A stretch of DNA of 64,000 bases from Saussurea involucrata (Eukaryota; Streptophyta; Magnoliopsida; Asterales; Asteraceae). The first letter of the stretch is position 1. Every line of letters starts with the position of its first letter. Where the stretch lies: contig CM066315.1 of assembly GCA_033807775.1 (NCBI GenBank), positions 7,568,501 through 7,632,500 of the forward strand, in the 5' to 3' direction. Positions 8,451 to 20,849 of the stretch are shown one piece after another. The notes below the pieces were generated by a model. It worked only from the letters and a program-made list of their open reading frames with translations, was not told the origin of the DNA and made no database searches. The translations under genes were made by a program, and so were the position numbers.

Positions 8451-11400
8451 ATGGGGACGAAGCACCACTCTTCCGACACCGTCTCCGATCCCAAGAAGAA
8501 AAGAAAGGTCGGATTCTCCAAAATCGGTGAGTTTTCCTCTTTCTTTCTCACCCTTTTTACTTTGATTCACCTCTGTTTTCGCTCATTCTCTGTTTTCACG
8601 CAGATGAAGGGATTTTACCGAACGATTGCATCAAAATCTACATCGGTATGCTTTTAAATCCGTACCAGCATAATCACTTAATTCTGTTGCGATTTTCTTG
8701 TAATCGAGTTATTTATTGATTAGTCTGCTTGATTTGGTTCCGATGGTTAAAATTCTTCCAAAATGTTGCCTTTCAAAAAAAATTGATAGGTTATAATAGG
8801 TGCAGAATGATTTTTGTATATTCTATTTGGAATTTAACCTCACTCAAGAGGAGTCAAGATTACTTTGGACACTATAAGCAGTCACTGTATTCATGATTTT
8901 GTAGAAAATTAATGCTTTATATTAAAAAAAATGACTCATCTAATCTTAATCACATGGGTGTCTCTTAACATTTGTACTCCGTTAGTCCCAAAAAGATGTC
9001 CACAACAGTATTAGGGATGTGTAGTTGTTACACTTTTTAGTTAACTAAACGATGATTGTGATGAAATTCTCGATCTCATAGTTTAAGGGTAGAATTGGAA
9101 AGTAGCATTTATTTTTACTCATTTTTTAAAGTACCTTTTGCTTTCTATGTGATTTTGTTTGAATAAAAATATCAGTTTCTAGAGAAGAGGAAGTGGGCAT
9201 TCCGGAAAGCTTCCCCATTGAACCTGTTGACCTCGGTACTTTCTTTGAAGAGGATGGAAAAATATATGGCTACCAAGGGTTGAAGGTATTCTCCATTTAA
9301 GGGCTGTTTACTTATTTTTTTTCCATTAAGCCCTGTATGAGTTAAGTTGTCTGTGTCAATCTTAGGACGGGAGACCGGGAGACCAATAGGTTTGAGGGAG
9401 GCAAAGAGAGAGTTGGATTATTTTTGGGATTTCCGGTCTTAATTTGTTTCGGGTGACTTAATGGGAACAAGTGAGGGGTTCTGGATTATTGCATAAAACC
9501 ATTTTAGCTTAATGACTTAGGGGGTGTTTACTTATGATTTATTGGGCTTAATGGCTTAACGGGCTTATTCGTACAGACATTTTTGGTTGTTTACTTGGAG
9601 CTTAATGAAAAAAATTGCAACTTATTCGCACAGTCCATGAGGGTCACTTGTCCAGGTTCAGCCAACAAAATTACCTCCCCTACCCCTCAATTAAAAAACA
9701 TGCGACCTGTGTGGAGGGTAGCGTACCAGTTCACCACCCCTGTCTTCTTCCTCAGTTCCTCATACGCTCATACGCCCCTGTCTTCTTCCTCAGTTCTTCA
9801 TTCTTCACGACCTGACCTTTCTTCCCAACGACCATTGCTCCACAATGACCTCTCGACCTGACGCCCCACGATGATCTCAGGTACAATTTTTTAGGGCTCG
9901 ATTTCATGACCTTAGGGCTCGATTACATAATCCAGATTTCGTGACTTTAGGGCTCGATTTCTACTTGCTGATTTCTTTTCGATTTCGTGACTTTAGGGCT
10001 CAATTACATAATCCAGATTTCGTGACTTTAGGGCTCGATTTCTACTTTAGGGTCATGCCGACGATTTCTACTTGCTGATTTCTTTTCGATTGGTTCTGCT
10101 TCTATGTGTCTGTAAAGATCTCTACATCGATTTTTACATGTTTGTATTGATTTCTACTTGCTAATTTGGGAGAATGAGTTTATGATATGTATGTTTTGAT
10201 TTTTTTATGATATGAATGAGTTTATGCTTTGTTGTTCAAATAAATTTTGTGTTTCAAAAATATTATTTGGGTTTAAAAGATAAACAGCAGGCAAACAACT
10301 CATAATTCGTATCCAGGGGTAAATTGGTCATTTCTGTCGTTAAGACAGTTGATTCAGATAAAAAAGTAAACAACAACACCAATTTATCAAGACAGACAAA
10401 TTTATCCAAAAAGACAAATTTATCCATACAGGCCTTAATAGGAATTTTGGTAAACAGCCCCTTAATGATTAATCCATAAAGAAACACTCATGTATGGCTG
10501 AGGTCTTAAGCCACCCAGACCTTTAAGCTCATAAGTTGTAAACAACTCCTTAATCTTTGTAATAAATAACGCAGATCACCATCTGGATTAGCAGCGTATC
10601 ATTTCAAGCATATGCTGATATTTCTTTTGAAAGCACATCTGATGTAAGTATATGTGTTGTATACTATGTTTTTTTGGAAACTTGAAATGTTTACAGTCTT
10701 TTTTGATGAAAGTTTGACTTTGTGTCTTTTTGATGGTTGACTTTGTTGGTAAAGGCTGGGAAGGGAATCACGGATCTTAAGTCTTCTCTTCAGGTGATCA
10801 TAAAAAACACACCTTTCGTTTCTTGATCTTCACTTTGTATGTAATGGCACCACGCTGATTTTAGTACATTTTTTTATTTGTTGCAGAATATTTTTGCAGA
10901 TAATATTGTTGAGACAAAGGATGATTTTCTCAAAACATTTTCCACCGAGAGTGATTATGTCAAGTATGATTTCACACTGATGGATTTCTTGAATTGCATT
11001 ATTTCGAGTATGATTTTACATTCTTGTTATTTTTTTATTCTGGGCTGATTTCCGATGCTTGCCTTTTTGCAGATCCATGATCTCAAATGGAAAACTAATT
11101 CAGCAAAATGTCCCGGCTGCATATAGCAATGGGTTGAATGGGAATTTGAAAACGGATTGTTCTGAGCTGGAGGTGCGTTTTTTCACTATCTTTCTTACGC
11201 AAAAAGGTCTTGTCATGTTTGTATAGTTTACACGTAACTAGTTTATCAGCTAATAACTACCTTAGTTAGGAGTTGTTTGGTTGGTTTTCCATTAAGTCTT
11301 GTATGGATAAAAGTGTTTGTATGGATTAATCTGTTTGTATAGATTCAGAAGGTTTTTGTTTTGTTGGGTATATCATAGATAGAAGGAGTAGCGTGTTTTT

Positions 11401-14075
11401 TAATTGGGAGGGACAGGTTTGGAAAAAAAAACTTGGCTTTTTGCATAAAGCTCCCTTCTAAAATCTTGCTGAATAAGCCACTTTCTATATCATTAAGCCA
11501 CTATCAAACGGTCATATATAGCTGACTGAATAAGCTGTGAGCCATTAAGCTGCTAACATACAGGGCCTTAGCTTAGTAGCCAAGGCCCAAGCCAACAACT
11601 AGCTTATTAGCCTACTGCTAGCTTATCATGTACTTTGACAATTCTTTGAAGTGTAAATTTTAGAGGTCTTAGATGTTCATTTTTAGCACGATTCTAAATA
11701 GCGTGTCGTGATGTGTATAGCGAAGTCAAGCTTTAAGCTTTAGGAGCCATGGCGAGGTCACAACCTTTTTCAAAGCGTGACTTTTGGCAGAAAATCTGTG
11801 TATCATATAATATGTATACACAAACATATGTTTTCTATCATCACTTAATGAGTAATGATATTAAACACTTTAAATTAGGTTATATACTAAAAACTAAAAA
11901 ACAAGACACTCGAAGTGTAAGAAACATCAAATCTGTATATCATTATATATATAGGGTCAGGTTCAAGGGAAAACCGCAAAAAAATGAAAAACTGAGGAAC
12001 ACTCTAGTAGTAGTTCATCTAGATGGTATGCACTTGTGCATTCAAGTAATTTATAACATGCACACGTGCATAAAAACCAAAAAAACAACCTAATTTACTT
12101 GTATGCACAAGTGCATACCGTCCGGATGAATGGCTACCAGGGTGTTTCTCACTTTTCTATTTTTGAGGTTTTTCTTGAACCTACCCTATATATGTAAGTT
12201 AGGCTATCTTCATATCCCCAATTATGTGTTGAAAACTTGAAATTCAGTGGCTTATTCTATCTTTTTTTATTCTTCAGGTTGTTCGTGTTGAGGGCACATC
12301 TATGGGCCTTCTTTACTGTAGATTAGTACCGCTTGTTCTTCTTCTTGTTGATGGTAACATCCAGCTGCTCTCAAATACTTATAAAAATCATACTGGTTTG
12401 CTTTATTTTTTGCAGATTTAGAACCTAATCCTCTATTTTTTATGCGATCATGTTTATATATTTCAGGTAGTAATCCCATTGATGTTACTGATCCTGATTG
12501 GGAGATCTATCTTTTAGTTGAAAAGAAAAGCGATCAGCCGAACAATCCACAAAAACTGCTAGGTTTTGCAGCTCTTTATCGGTTTTTTCATTACCCAGAC
12601 AGCCACAGGTTGAGGCTTGGTCAGGTATATCCCACTTTATAACTTCTAGATAAGATGAACCCACACATTGTTCTCATGGTTTGAATATATTTTTTAGCTT
12701 TCTGTTTTACTGATATAAAGGCGATTTGCAAATAGGATTTACAAAGATTTAGGCCATGTGTGGCAACCAATTTTTCCAATTACACTCTATGTTTTTCAAC
12801 AGATCCTCCAAGTTTGGAAAACTCACTAAAACATGCTGAAAAGAAAGAACTGGTTTTTATTGTTTCCACCAATAAGTTTGAATATATTATTGTCTCTATA
12901 TAAAATTTATTTTGATTTTTTTTTGGCATTATATTTTAATAGGGTTAGGTTCAGCGGAAAACCACAAATAAATGAAAAACAGAGGAACACCCAGAAGAAA
13001 AGAACACCTTGGTAACCGTTCATCTAAGACGGTATGTACATGTGTATACAAGTAATTTGTAAATAGAACCAAAAAACTACTTCAATTAGAATATAATTAA
13101 TTTGTATGCACATGTGCATACCTTCAGGTTTTCATTTTTTTGAGGTTTTCTCTTGAACCTCTCTCTATTTTTAGAATATAATTAATGCTGAAATCTTTAA
13201 AAGGAGAAACTTGTTGAAATTAATGTTATTATTTTTGGAGATTTTATTGAATGTAATTATTTTTTGGGAGATTTTAACTTTTCCTCTCCGTTCTTGAGAA
13301 ATAATAAGAATCAACAAAGAATCAACAACTAGCTTATCGGCCAACTGTTAGCTTAACAAACATATCTTTAACTTAAATAAGATAAGATGATTTATGTTTG
13401 TATAAGTATTAAATGTTTGTTAAACTTGTAAATTGACAGATTTTAGTATTCCCTCCGTACCAACGCAAGGGTTACGGAGGTCATCTTTTTCAAGCAATCA
13501 CCGACGTGGCGGTTTCCAACAATGTTTACGACCTCTCAATCGAAGAGCCACTAATGTCTTTGCAACACGTAAGAGCGTGCATCGACATACCCCGCTTACT
13601 CAAATTGGAAGCAATTCAGCCGTCACTAAACTCAGCCGTTAAACGTCTTAAAGAAGAAAACTTGGCCAAGAGAACTCAAATCACGAAATTTGGGCCACCA
13701 TCAGAAGCCATTGAAGAAGCTCGAAAAATCCTTAAAATCAACAAGAAACAGTTTCTACAGTTATGGGAGATTCTAATATACATAGCTCTTGACCCCATTG
13801 AAAAGCATCTCGAGAATTTTAGGACCATTGTATTGGATCGGATTAGGGCTGATGTCATAGGTAAAGATACGGGTGCGGGTGGGAAACGGGTGATTGAGGT
13901 TCCAACGGAATATGATCAAGAAACGTCATTTGTGATGTTCAAGATGAAGGGTGGTGATGAATCGAAGGAGATTGAGATGGAGGAGCAAGATGAGGTGAAA
14001 CAAGAGGAGCAGTTGCAGAAGCTAGTTGATGAAAGGATAGAGGCTATAAAGCTGGTGGCACAGAAAGTGTGGTAA
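8451..14075 (+). CDS. HAT1: Histone acetyltransferase type B catalytic subunit (HAT1/HAG2-like)
   Basis: Acetylates newly made histone H4 (K5/K12) before chromatin assembly. Ten exons with GT-AG borders join in frame to 460 residues: 8451-8526, 8604-8645, 9176-9285, 10575-10643, 10755-10793, 10887-10963, 11073-11172, 12278-12353, 12467-12624, 13440-14075. That is close to the roughly 460-470 residues of plant HAG2. Residues 14-20 are PKKKRKV, a classic basic nuclear signal. The HAT1 N-terminal domain is followed by a GNAT domain with the acetyl-CoA loop QRKGYG at about 257-262, preceded by LRLGQILVFPPY; EEPLMSLQHVRACID follows and fits the family. The C terminus is Glu/Lys-rich. No stop or frameshift was found, so it looks functional. 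Introns 3, 7 and 9 are swollen by MITEs. Two E2F-type sites precede the start. Confidence 0.9.
9300..10549. mobile_element. PIF/Harbinger-like MITE in HAT1 intron 3 (outer)
   Basis: Termini AGGGCTGTTTAC and GTAAACAACTCC are inverted relative to each other and flanked by TTA on both sides, the 3-bp target duplication expected of PIF/Harbinger elements. Contains a second element (9520-10461). No transposase coding seen. Confidence 0.5.
9520..10461. mobile_element. PIF/Harbinger-like MITE nested inside the intron 3 MITE
   Basis: Starts GGGGGTGTTTACTTA and ends GTAAACAGCCCC, flanked by TTA on both sides. Interior includes short direct repeats of TTTCGTGACTTTAGGGCTC (9900-10040). Non-coding. Confidence 0.5.
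11954..12186. mobile_element. MITE in HAT1 intron 7 (family M1, copy 1)
   Basis: Inverted termini GGGTCAGGTTCAAGGGAAAA and the complement of TTTTTCTTGAACCTACCC, flanked by TATATA repeats (TA-type duplication). It carries an internal subterminal palindrome around TATGCACTTGTGCA and TATGCACAAGTGCATA. A second copy lies in intron 9. Confidence 0.6.
12942..13167. mobile_element. MITE in HAT1 intron 9 (family M1, copy 2)
   Basis: Same layout as the copy at 11954: starts GGGTTAGGTTCAGCGGAAAA, includes GAAAAACAGAGGAACAC and TATGCACATGTGCATACC, and ends in CTCTTGAACCTCTCTC. More diverged than copy 1. Confidence 0.55.
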
Positions 14076-14660
14076 GAGTTCTTGATTGAGGTTTATGAAA
14101 ATTAGTAGTAGAATTACTTACAATGGCTATTTTTCTTATGGTTTCATTAAGATGTCTGTTTGAGTTTGCAAGAACTATAATATGGTTTCATGATGGTTTT
14201 CCCCCCCTTCATTTCTATGGTTTTGTGATGGGTGGTTTCAATCTTTTTTGGAGGCTTGTTACTTAGACTATCAGCATCCAACCCCATCTAACCCACACTT
14301 TTTCACTGCCACATCAGCGCCACATCATTTTTCCCTTCCAACCCATTCTAACCCACAAACCCCCACATCCATCCCACACCATCATCCCATTTTATTTATT
14401 TTTATTTAATCTAAAAAACAATAAAAAAACAAAAAAGAAAGGAAAAGGAGCTGGTGGGCCCCACATCCATCCCAACCCAAGCTGGGTTGCCTAACCCGGG
14501 AGGGCTCCAACCCCAGCCAACCCCAAGTCCTGTTTTGGTGTTCAATTTCATCCCCATCCAACCCGGGCGAACCCAATGCATGGATGCGGTAAGTCTTATG
14601 CAGTGCGAATGTGGGATAGTCAAAACTGGGTCCCAGACTGGGCTCATTTGACCAACTATA
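14076..14660. other. HAT1 3' flank and repeat-like C/A-rich sequence
   Basis: The first about 170 bases probably include the HAT1 3' UTR. From about 14260 to 14650 runs C/A-rich sequence with repeated CCAACCC words (CCCATCTAACCCACA, CCAACCCATTCTAACCCAC), resembling a degenerate repeat. No coding seen. Confidence 0.4.
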
Positions 14661-14661
14661 A

Positions 14662-15030
14662 GGTGTGTTTGGTACGCAGACAAGATAGAATAGGACAAGA
14701 TGGAATAGGACAGGACAGAACAGTTGTTCGGCGTTTGGTAGACATAACTTGACAGAACAAATAAAATTAAATAAAATACAATAAATAAAATTTAACGAAT
14801 AAATAAAATATAAAATATAACGTGTATTTGATGTTTTAGGAGAGATATAAATTTTATTTTGAGGTTATATTGGTAAAACAAAAGTATGTTCCAGCTTGTT
14901 TCATAGGGTGGGGGTGGAATAGGCCTGTTTTAGCTTGTTTCACTCTGTTCCACATAAAAGTTCTGCCAGACATGAGACTGTGATCTTTGTTTTGTTATAT
15001 TTTGTTTTGTCCCGTGTACCAAACGCACCC
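14662..15030. mobile_element. PIF/Harbinger-like MITE (family M2, copy 1)
   Basis: Starts GGTGTGTTTGGTACGCAG and ends GTGTACCAAACGCACCC, with TAA at both flanks. Interior has repeats of AGGACAGAACAG and ends in TGTTCCACATAAAAGTTCT. Related copies lie at 37612 and 61346. Confidence 0.6.
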
Positions 15031-15083
15031 TAAATGAACTGCAAAGGTAATAAATAAAATAAAATATAAAATTTCATATTATA

Positions 15084-15420
15084 TAGAGTAAATATGATTT
15101 TTGTCCTTGTGGTTTGTCAATAATTGATTTTTGTTTTCGTGGTTTAGAAATTGTCAATTTCATCCTTATTGTTTATAGTTTATTGCCATTTTTATCCTTA
15201 TTGTTTGCATTTTATTGTTATTTTCGGCTTTAAGTACAAGAGACAAAGAGTAACGGATTGTTAGTAAATCGTAGGGACTGAAACAACAATATATTGTATA
15301 TCAAAAGAACAAAAATGGCAATGGATTATAAACTATAGGCACGAAAACTGCAATTCTAAACAATAGGGATGAAAATTGCAAATTTTAACAAACCATAGAC
15401 GAAAAATGTAATTTACTCTA
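15084..15420. mobile_element. MITE with GAGTAAAT...ATTTACTC termini (family M3, copy 1)
   Basis: Inverted ends AGAGTAAATATGATTTTTGT and the complement of ACGAAAAATGTAATTTACTCT. Contains the phrase TCCTTGTGGTTTG, common to a widespread non-coding plant repeat type. Confidence 0.5.
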
Positions 15421-15770
15421 TTATATATTATTATTAAACTGTTTACAAATTAAAGCAACCAAAAATGTCTTAATGTGACAAAGTAATATATGAAATTCAC
15501 TTTAATAAACTCATTTTTCTATCATTTTTCGAAAGTTGAGAACAAAAATCTTGGGGACTAATTTTATAGTTGGCGTTGGGTTTCTTACGATAGTTTTCTT
15601 ACATTCTGTTACAGATGCATTTAGTACTCAAACAACATCGGACATTATCAAAATAGAAATGACCGGACTGACAAGAGTGAGGTAAGCAAATGAACTAATT
15701 GTGCAAGGTTCTAGGATTTTAATTTGACATGAATAATTTTTTTTTTATTTTTTTTAAGTATATAAATATT

Positions 15771-15955
15771 AGAGTAAATTATGGATTTGGTCCCTGTGGT
15801 TTAAAAAACATAACGAAAATGGTCCCTTTAAGACGATGGCATTAACGGACGTTAACTCCCAGCCGTTAAGTGAAGGACATTTTAGTCATTTCGATATGTT
15901 TACCTTTTTCAGTTAAATTATAAGACCACAGGGACCCAACTTATAATTTACTTTA
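15771..15955. mobile_element. Short MITE related to family M3
   Basis: Begins AGAGTAAATTATGGATTTGG and ends CAACTTATAATTTACTTT, with GTCCCTGTGGTTT near the left end and ACCACAGGGACC near the right. About 185 bases, non-coding. Confidence 0.5.
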
Positions 15956-16095
15956 TTATTATATAATTAATTATATTTCTTGTTCTTGAATATTCATCTT
16001 CTGCCAAGAACAAACTCATATTCTACTTGAATCTTCATCTTATCAATTTAATCAACAAAGAACAATCAAGGTATATCGGATTTTTTTTACATTAA

Positions 16096-16163
16096 ATGAG
16101 AGAGAGAGAGAGAGATTTGAGAGAGATAGAGATCGATTTGAAGAGAAAGAGAGAGAGAGAGGG
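16096..16163 (+). repeat. GA-rich microsatellite
   Basis: Interrupted (GA)n tract. Small ORFs on both strands here are low-complexity artefacts. Confidence 0.85.
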
Positions 16164-16659
16164 AGATACAAATCGATCTGCGCCGGCCGCCTCCAACGCC
16201 GACCAACCACCGGTCACCGTCAACGTCGACCAACGACACTTCTTCTTCTTTGGCCATCTGCTCCGGCAGCCTCCATCCCTCCTTCAGATTATCTCTGAGG
16301 CATTTGATCGAACACCTTGATGGCGTCCATGGGTTCCGTACGATTTGTGATCGATCACAATGCAATCGAAACAAGTGTTCTTTTGAATTGTCATCGTCGA
16401 TGTTGGATCCCCTCGTTGTCAAATTGTCGACCCAGAAAATGGGTTACTGATTTGTAGTTGTGTCTGATGCTGTCGGAGGTGGAAGAGTAGGGAGGATCAA
16501 GGCGTGAGACGAATGATGCAACTCAAGCTACAATTTATGGATTTAATCTGGGGTTTTCTTATTTTGGGCTGTGAAAGACTGAAATCAAACCCAAAACGAG
16601 GGTTTTCACCTTTCCTCTCTCTTCTCTCGATCTCTACCTTTATATACGGCAAATGCAAA

Positions 16660-17040
16660 AAATAAACTCACACCCTCCTCACCTTTGGTGAGGTTTGGCC
16701 CCCTGACCTCGTAGGAGGAAGGAGACTCACATACCGCTAGGCCAAATGCCCTTTGGTGAATAATTTAGTAGTTTACCAATTGTGTTCGTCTCCCTTATAT
16801 TATCCCACTCGAGTATTGTCACATTCTAATGTTTTTTTTAATGTTGTCAAATATGCAGCAGGTTTTTGTTTTGTCATGTCCCTTTTTGTCCCACATAACA
16901 AACGTCAAGATACACATCACCAATCAAACGGTCACTTGTCTAACAGTACCCACCCAGTAATAGGTTGGTTACTGGTAAAGCCCGTATCAGGAGGTCACAG
17001 ATTCAAACCTCACCAAGAGTGAGAAGTGTTCGTGATCATT
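16660..17040. repeat. tRNA-derived SINE-like sequences (two, opposite orientation)
   Basis: At about 16680-16755 the minus strand reads TTTGGCCTAGCGGTATGTGA, a good pol III A box, followed by a GAGGTCAGGG B-box-like region. At about 16960-17030 the plus strand reads GGTTGGTTACTGGTAAAGC then CACAGATTCAAACCTCACC, an A-box and B-box pair with about the spacing seen in tRNA-derived SINEs. Body and tail boundaries are not clear. Confidence 0.35.
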
Positions 17041-17186
17041 TATAGTATATAAATAATATATATTTAAAAAAAAGATACACATCACCAAATGGTTATATTG
17101 CATAATCAAGTATAAATGTATAATTTACACCACACATCCTCTTTTGGACCTATATAGAACCTATGATTGTATGAGATAATGGTGCC

Positions 17187-20100
17187 TTAGATTTTGTGCA
17201 CACAATAACCTTCATCCTCTGATGTCAAATTTGGCCTCCAGTTTTCAAATTCAGATCCACCAAAAACCATTTGCTTGATTCCAACATGGCTGTAAATCAT
17301 ACCAATAAAAAAAACATTCACAATTAGCACAGGAAAGGGTATTAAATATCATATTTCACGGCAGTTTCTTCGGCCCCGTTTCATAACCCGAAAATAGAGA
17401 TACTGAAAAAGAGATGGAATCCTAGGGAGAAATTCGGAAACTTACTCGGAACTTATCTGTGTCATAGCATTTATCAATATGTCCAACAGCAAAGGCTCAC
17501 TTGTACCTATATCTACCCTGGAAAAATATGAACCAATATTAAAAGATGTAACCAATATTAAAGGGTTTTAATTTGACAGGGGTAGTTTAGTAACTTACTA
17601 ATCTTATCTCATCTACCAATTTTTGTTCCACCTATTTTGGTGGGACACACTCAATCCAATCTGATGTCGTGTCAAAGGTAGGACAATAAATTTTTGTTCT
17701 AACCTATCTCGTGGTCCCACTTACCAAAAATATAAATGAAAAACAAATTAAAATGGAGAAAGAAAACATCCATTTTAATAAGTTTCTAAATAGATTTACC
17801 ATATGCGTGCGAGGTTGTCTTGAATCTCTAGATCACTGATGTTATAAAATGTAGACGGTTCAACGTTTGCTCCTTGAATATCATCGTAACTTGGTCTTTT
17901 ATCCGTGGTAGATTGCGACAACTGGTGAAATTATATGCATTTCACAAATATAATGTAATCGATGGTTGTTTAAATACGGTAGGAATTAAAAGATTCAAAC
18001 TGGAAATATATAAAAATAAATTTAGCAATTACTTGCATATTCATAGAATTGCACCCGCCAAGGCGTCCAACGATATGCCATGAACGAATTGTCTGCACAT
18101 AATGCATCAAATATTTCACTGTTTTAGAAATGTGTAATTGTTACAATTTTAATCTAACAAATGACAATTTACCCTTAATAATAGATAGAGTAATGAATTT
18201 CTCCATCTCATTAAGGTGGTGTTTGGTTGGCAGAATGTTTTTGGATGGAAGGGATTTGACTTTAAGGGAATTGGAATGGAATGTTTGTTTGGTTGGCAAA
18301 CATTGGAATCTTTAAGAAATTAGAATCTGTATGTTTGGTTCACATAATGTAGCTTTGGAATTGGAATGTAATATTGATAAATGATCAAAATGCCCTTTTT
18401 TGAAAAATTTAAAACTAAAAATACTTTAATAAAATAATCAGTTAATGTGTAAAACAATATAAAATACACAACGCAAATATAACCATAAACCAAACGACGT
18501 TACTAAATCTATATTAACGCTGTTTTAAAATAGCTAATTGTCAGTTGAACAAAAGTACATTTCCAAAAAACTAAATAAAAAATAAAATATATTCCGAGAA
18601 AATAAAGTAAAAAACAAATGTATTAAATTATATTAAAAATAAAATATAAAACAAAACAAATTAAAATAAATAAAAAACAAAAGTATTAAATTAAATTAAA
18701 CTAATATTTAGATTAAAGGGTATATTTTGGATTATGAAAATACAACATTCCATTAGAATCTTGGGTTATCGTGAAGGAGTGTTGAAATCCCTTGGTTGTG
18801 GAATTTGACGGATTTTAAAGATTCCTTCTTTAAAAAAATGAACCAAACGAGAGATTGGAATTTGGTCAAAAGAATTCAACATTCCAATTCCATCCGAAGG
18901 AATCTACAAACCAAATGCCACCTAAGTGTAGAATTGGAAAGTAGGCACTTTTGAAAGTGAATACTTATTTTGGGACAAACTAGAATAGAAAAGTAGACAC
19001 TTATTTTTGGATTGGGGGAAAACTATTGTGCTTTTTTTTTGAAAGAACATAACTTACATCGCAAATCATCTTAATGTCTTTGTCCAATGGTGCATGGTAG
19101 AACTCGATCCAAATATACGAGTTGGAGAACTCAAATCTGCAATAATCCTACGAATAACTCACTTTGCAAATCATCTTAACATCTTATAGATATTTTAGAG
19201 TATTTTGTTAGTATCATGAAGAAGCTCGAGAGACATTTGTATCTATCATCTTCATTTCATTCTTCATCTTCCATTTTGTAAACTTTTGTTGCAAACTAAT
19301 CATATGATATTGCCCAAACTATCTCAATTCACTATGCATATTTAGTGTTCTCTTTTTTTTTTCCATTAGTTTGCAAATATACTACAAATGCTATAATCAA
19401 GAAATTCACTCAATCATCATGGATCATAAACACAATAAGATGTCCAGAAATTCCTTCAAGCTTACTTGTTAAAAGTCACGCTCATGGGTGTTGCGGAACC
19501 GGTTTTACGCTGCAGTATCTTGTCCTTTTTCCTCTTCAGCCTCTCTGCTATCTGGCATTTCAACAAACACTTAGCATGCATCTTCATTCAGCAACTTCTG
19601 TATTCCAATTTCAATGAAAGTTCAAACAAACTAGCACACAACAAGTTTCAAAGTAGGATCTTCGTTCTGTAAAGCAGATAATGAGTTGACTTTTCTGGTC
19701 AAACTCATCATTTCCAAACTAACAAGTTCGATCATTTCTAAAGTGTCACATCAGTTTTGCAATAACACCAACCATATCAATGAGAAAGACAACTTTCTAA
19801 AGTGGTCCCTGTTGCCACATTATCAACCATCATTTATTAAAAATCATTTTGGTTAGTCGTCCGGTGACGGGTAAGAATAGGAAATTTTATTCGATAAATG
19901 AAAAAGGACAAAGAACTTAATTTAATGATTTTGTGTATATTTGTCTATTAGTATTTGTATTTGTATTTTCATAATCTTTTTATATTAATGTATTTTTATT
20001 TTAGTTTTTAAATAAAAAACATTCCATAAAAATTATCATTTATTTAAAATAAATTGTGGATAGAAATTTTAATAAAAATAAAAAAATAATGTTCAAATAA

Positions 20101-20791
20101 ATTAATAAGTCAATTAAAATTAATAAGAATATTAATAATTAATGTTTGAACAAACTAATAAAGAAATTAAATTAAACAAAAATATATTTATTTTATACAC
20201 CTAGCAGCTTGGAAAACCTTTCTAATTAGCAAAACTTTGCTGCTCAGCTTGCTGTAAATCTTAATGAATTTGAGCTTTCCCATGAACAGATCCCTAACAA
20301 TCTCAGCTAATTTTGGTGTCAAATGATTTTCTTCTTAACAACCTTCATATTGCAATTTGGAAATGAAAACTCAAAAATTTGAAACAATTTCTAGTCATGA
20401 TTGTGCTTACTTTATCCTTTGCTTTAGCTGGATCGTCAAGGGAAGCTCCCAAAATTTCAGCGAATTCAGGATCCCTTTCATAATTCATATCTTCTTCTTC
20501 TCGTTTAGACCGACCTTTTGGAGAGAATTCTTCCTCCACTTTATCCCAATCAATATCAGCCATATCATCATCATGAAGTTCTTCTTCATCGTCTTCAAGT
20601 TCCTTAATATGAGTCAAGAAATCCGTCGAAATTGGTCGTCGGCCTTCATCAGCTTTAACCAAGTATTTGCGTGTGGAACGTAATTTGATGAAATTTAGAG
20701 CGCATGGAAATGTGTTGTGATGATTGAAATGAGTAATTGTTGGATTGAAGATTCGAGGGAATTGAATTGTGGTTGATTGTAGTAGATTCAT
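17187..20791 (-). CDS. Chloroplast-targeted DUF3531-family protein
   Basis: Seven exons on the minus strand join in frame to 300 residues: 20411-20791, 19466-19551, 19058-19136, 18033-18092, 17800-17921, 17446-17517, 17187-17289. The first about 45 residues are rich in Ser, Thr, Asn and Phe and poor in acids, as in a chloroplast transit peptide. An acidic stretch (ELEDDEEELHDDDMADID) follows near residues 64-81. The C-terminal half holds RSWHIVGRLGGCNSMNMQ, NLARIWVDIGTSEPLLLDIL and GIKQMVFGGSEFENW, which I recognise as the pattern of the DUF3531 family shared by plants and cyanobacteria. Biochemical function is unknown to me. No disruption was seen. Intron 3 holds a 708-bp MITE. Telo-box-like AAACCCTAAAACC lies just upstream of the ATG. 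Confidence 0.72.
18215..18922. mobile_element. Tourist-like MITE in intron 3 of the DUF3531 gene (708 bp)
   Basis: Termini GGTGGTGTTTGG and CCAAATGCCACC are inverted repeats, flanked on each side by TAA (18212-18214 and 18923-18925), the PIF/Harbinger target duplication. Interior is AT-rich and non-coding, with TTGGAATGGAATG/CATTCCAATTCCAT type subterminal repeats. Confidence 0.72.
19552..20410. other. Intron 1 of the DUF3531 gene
   Basis: Very AT-rich intron with no recognisable element or gene; small ORFs here have no support. Confidence 0.6.
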
Positions 20792-20849
20792 GGTGATATA
20801 AATTGGGGGTTTTAGGGTTTATCAAACTTCAAATCATCGTCAAGGGGTT

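Noticed and set aside
16087..16450. Overlapping frames on both strands
   Set aside because: Driven by the GA/CT microsatellite and flanking sequence; no domain and no splice support.
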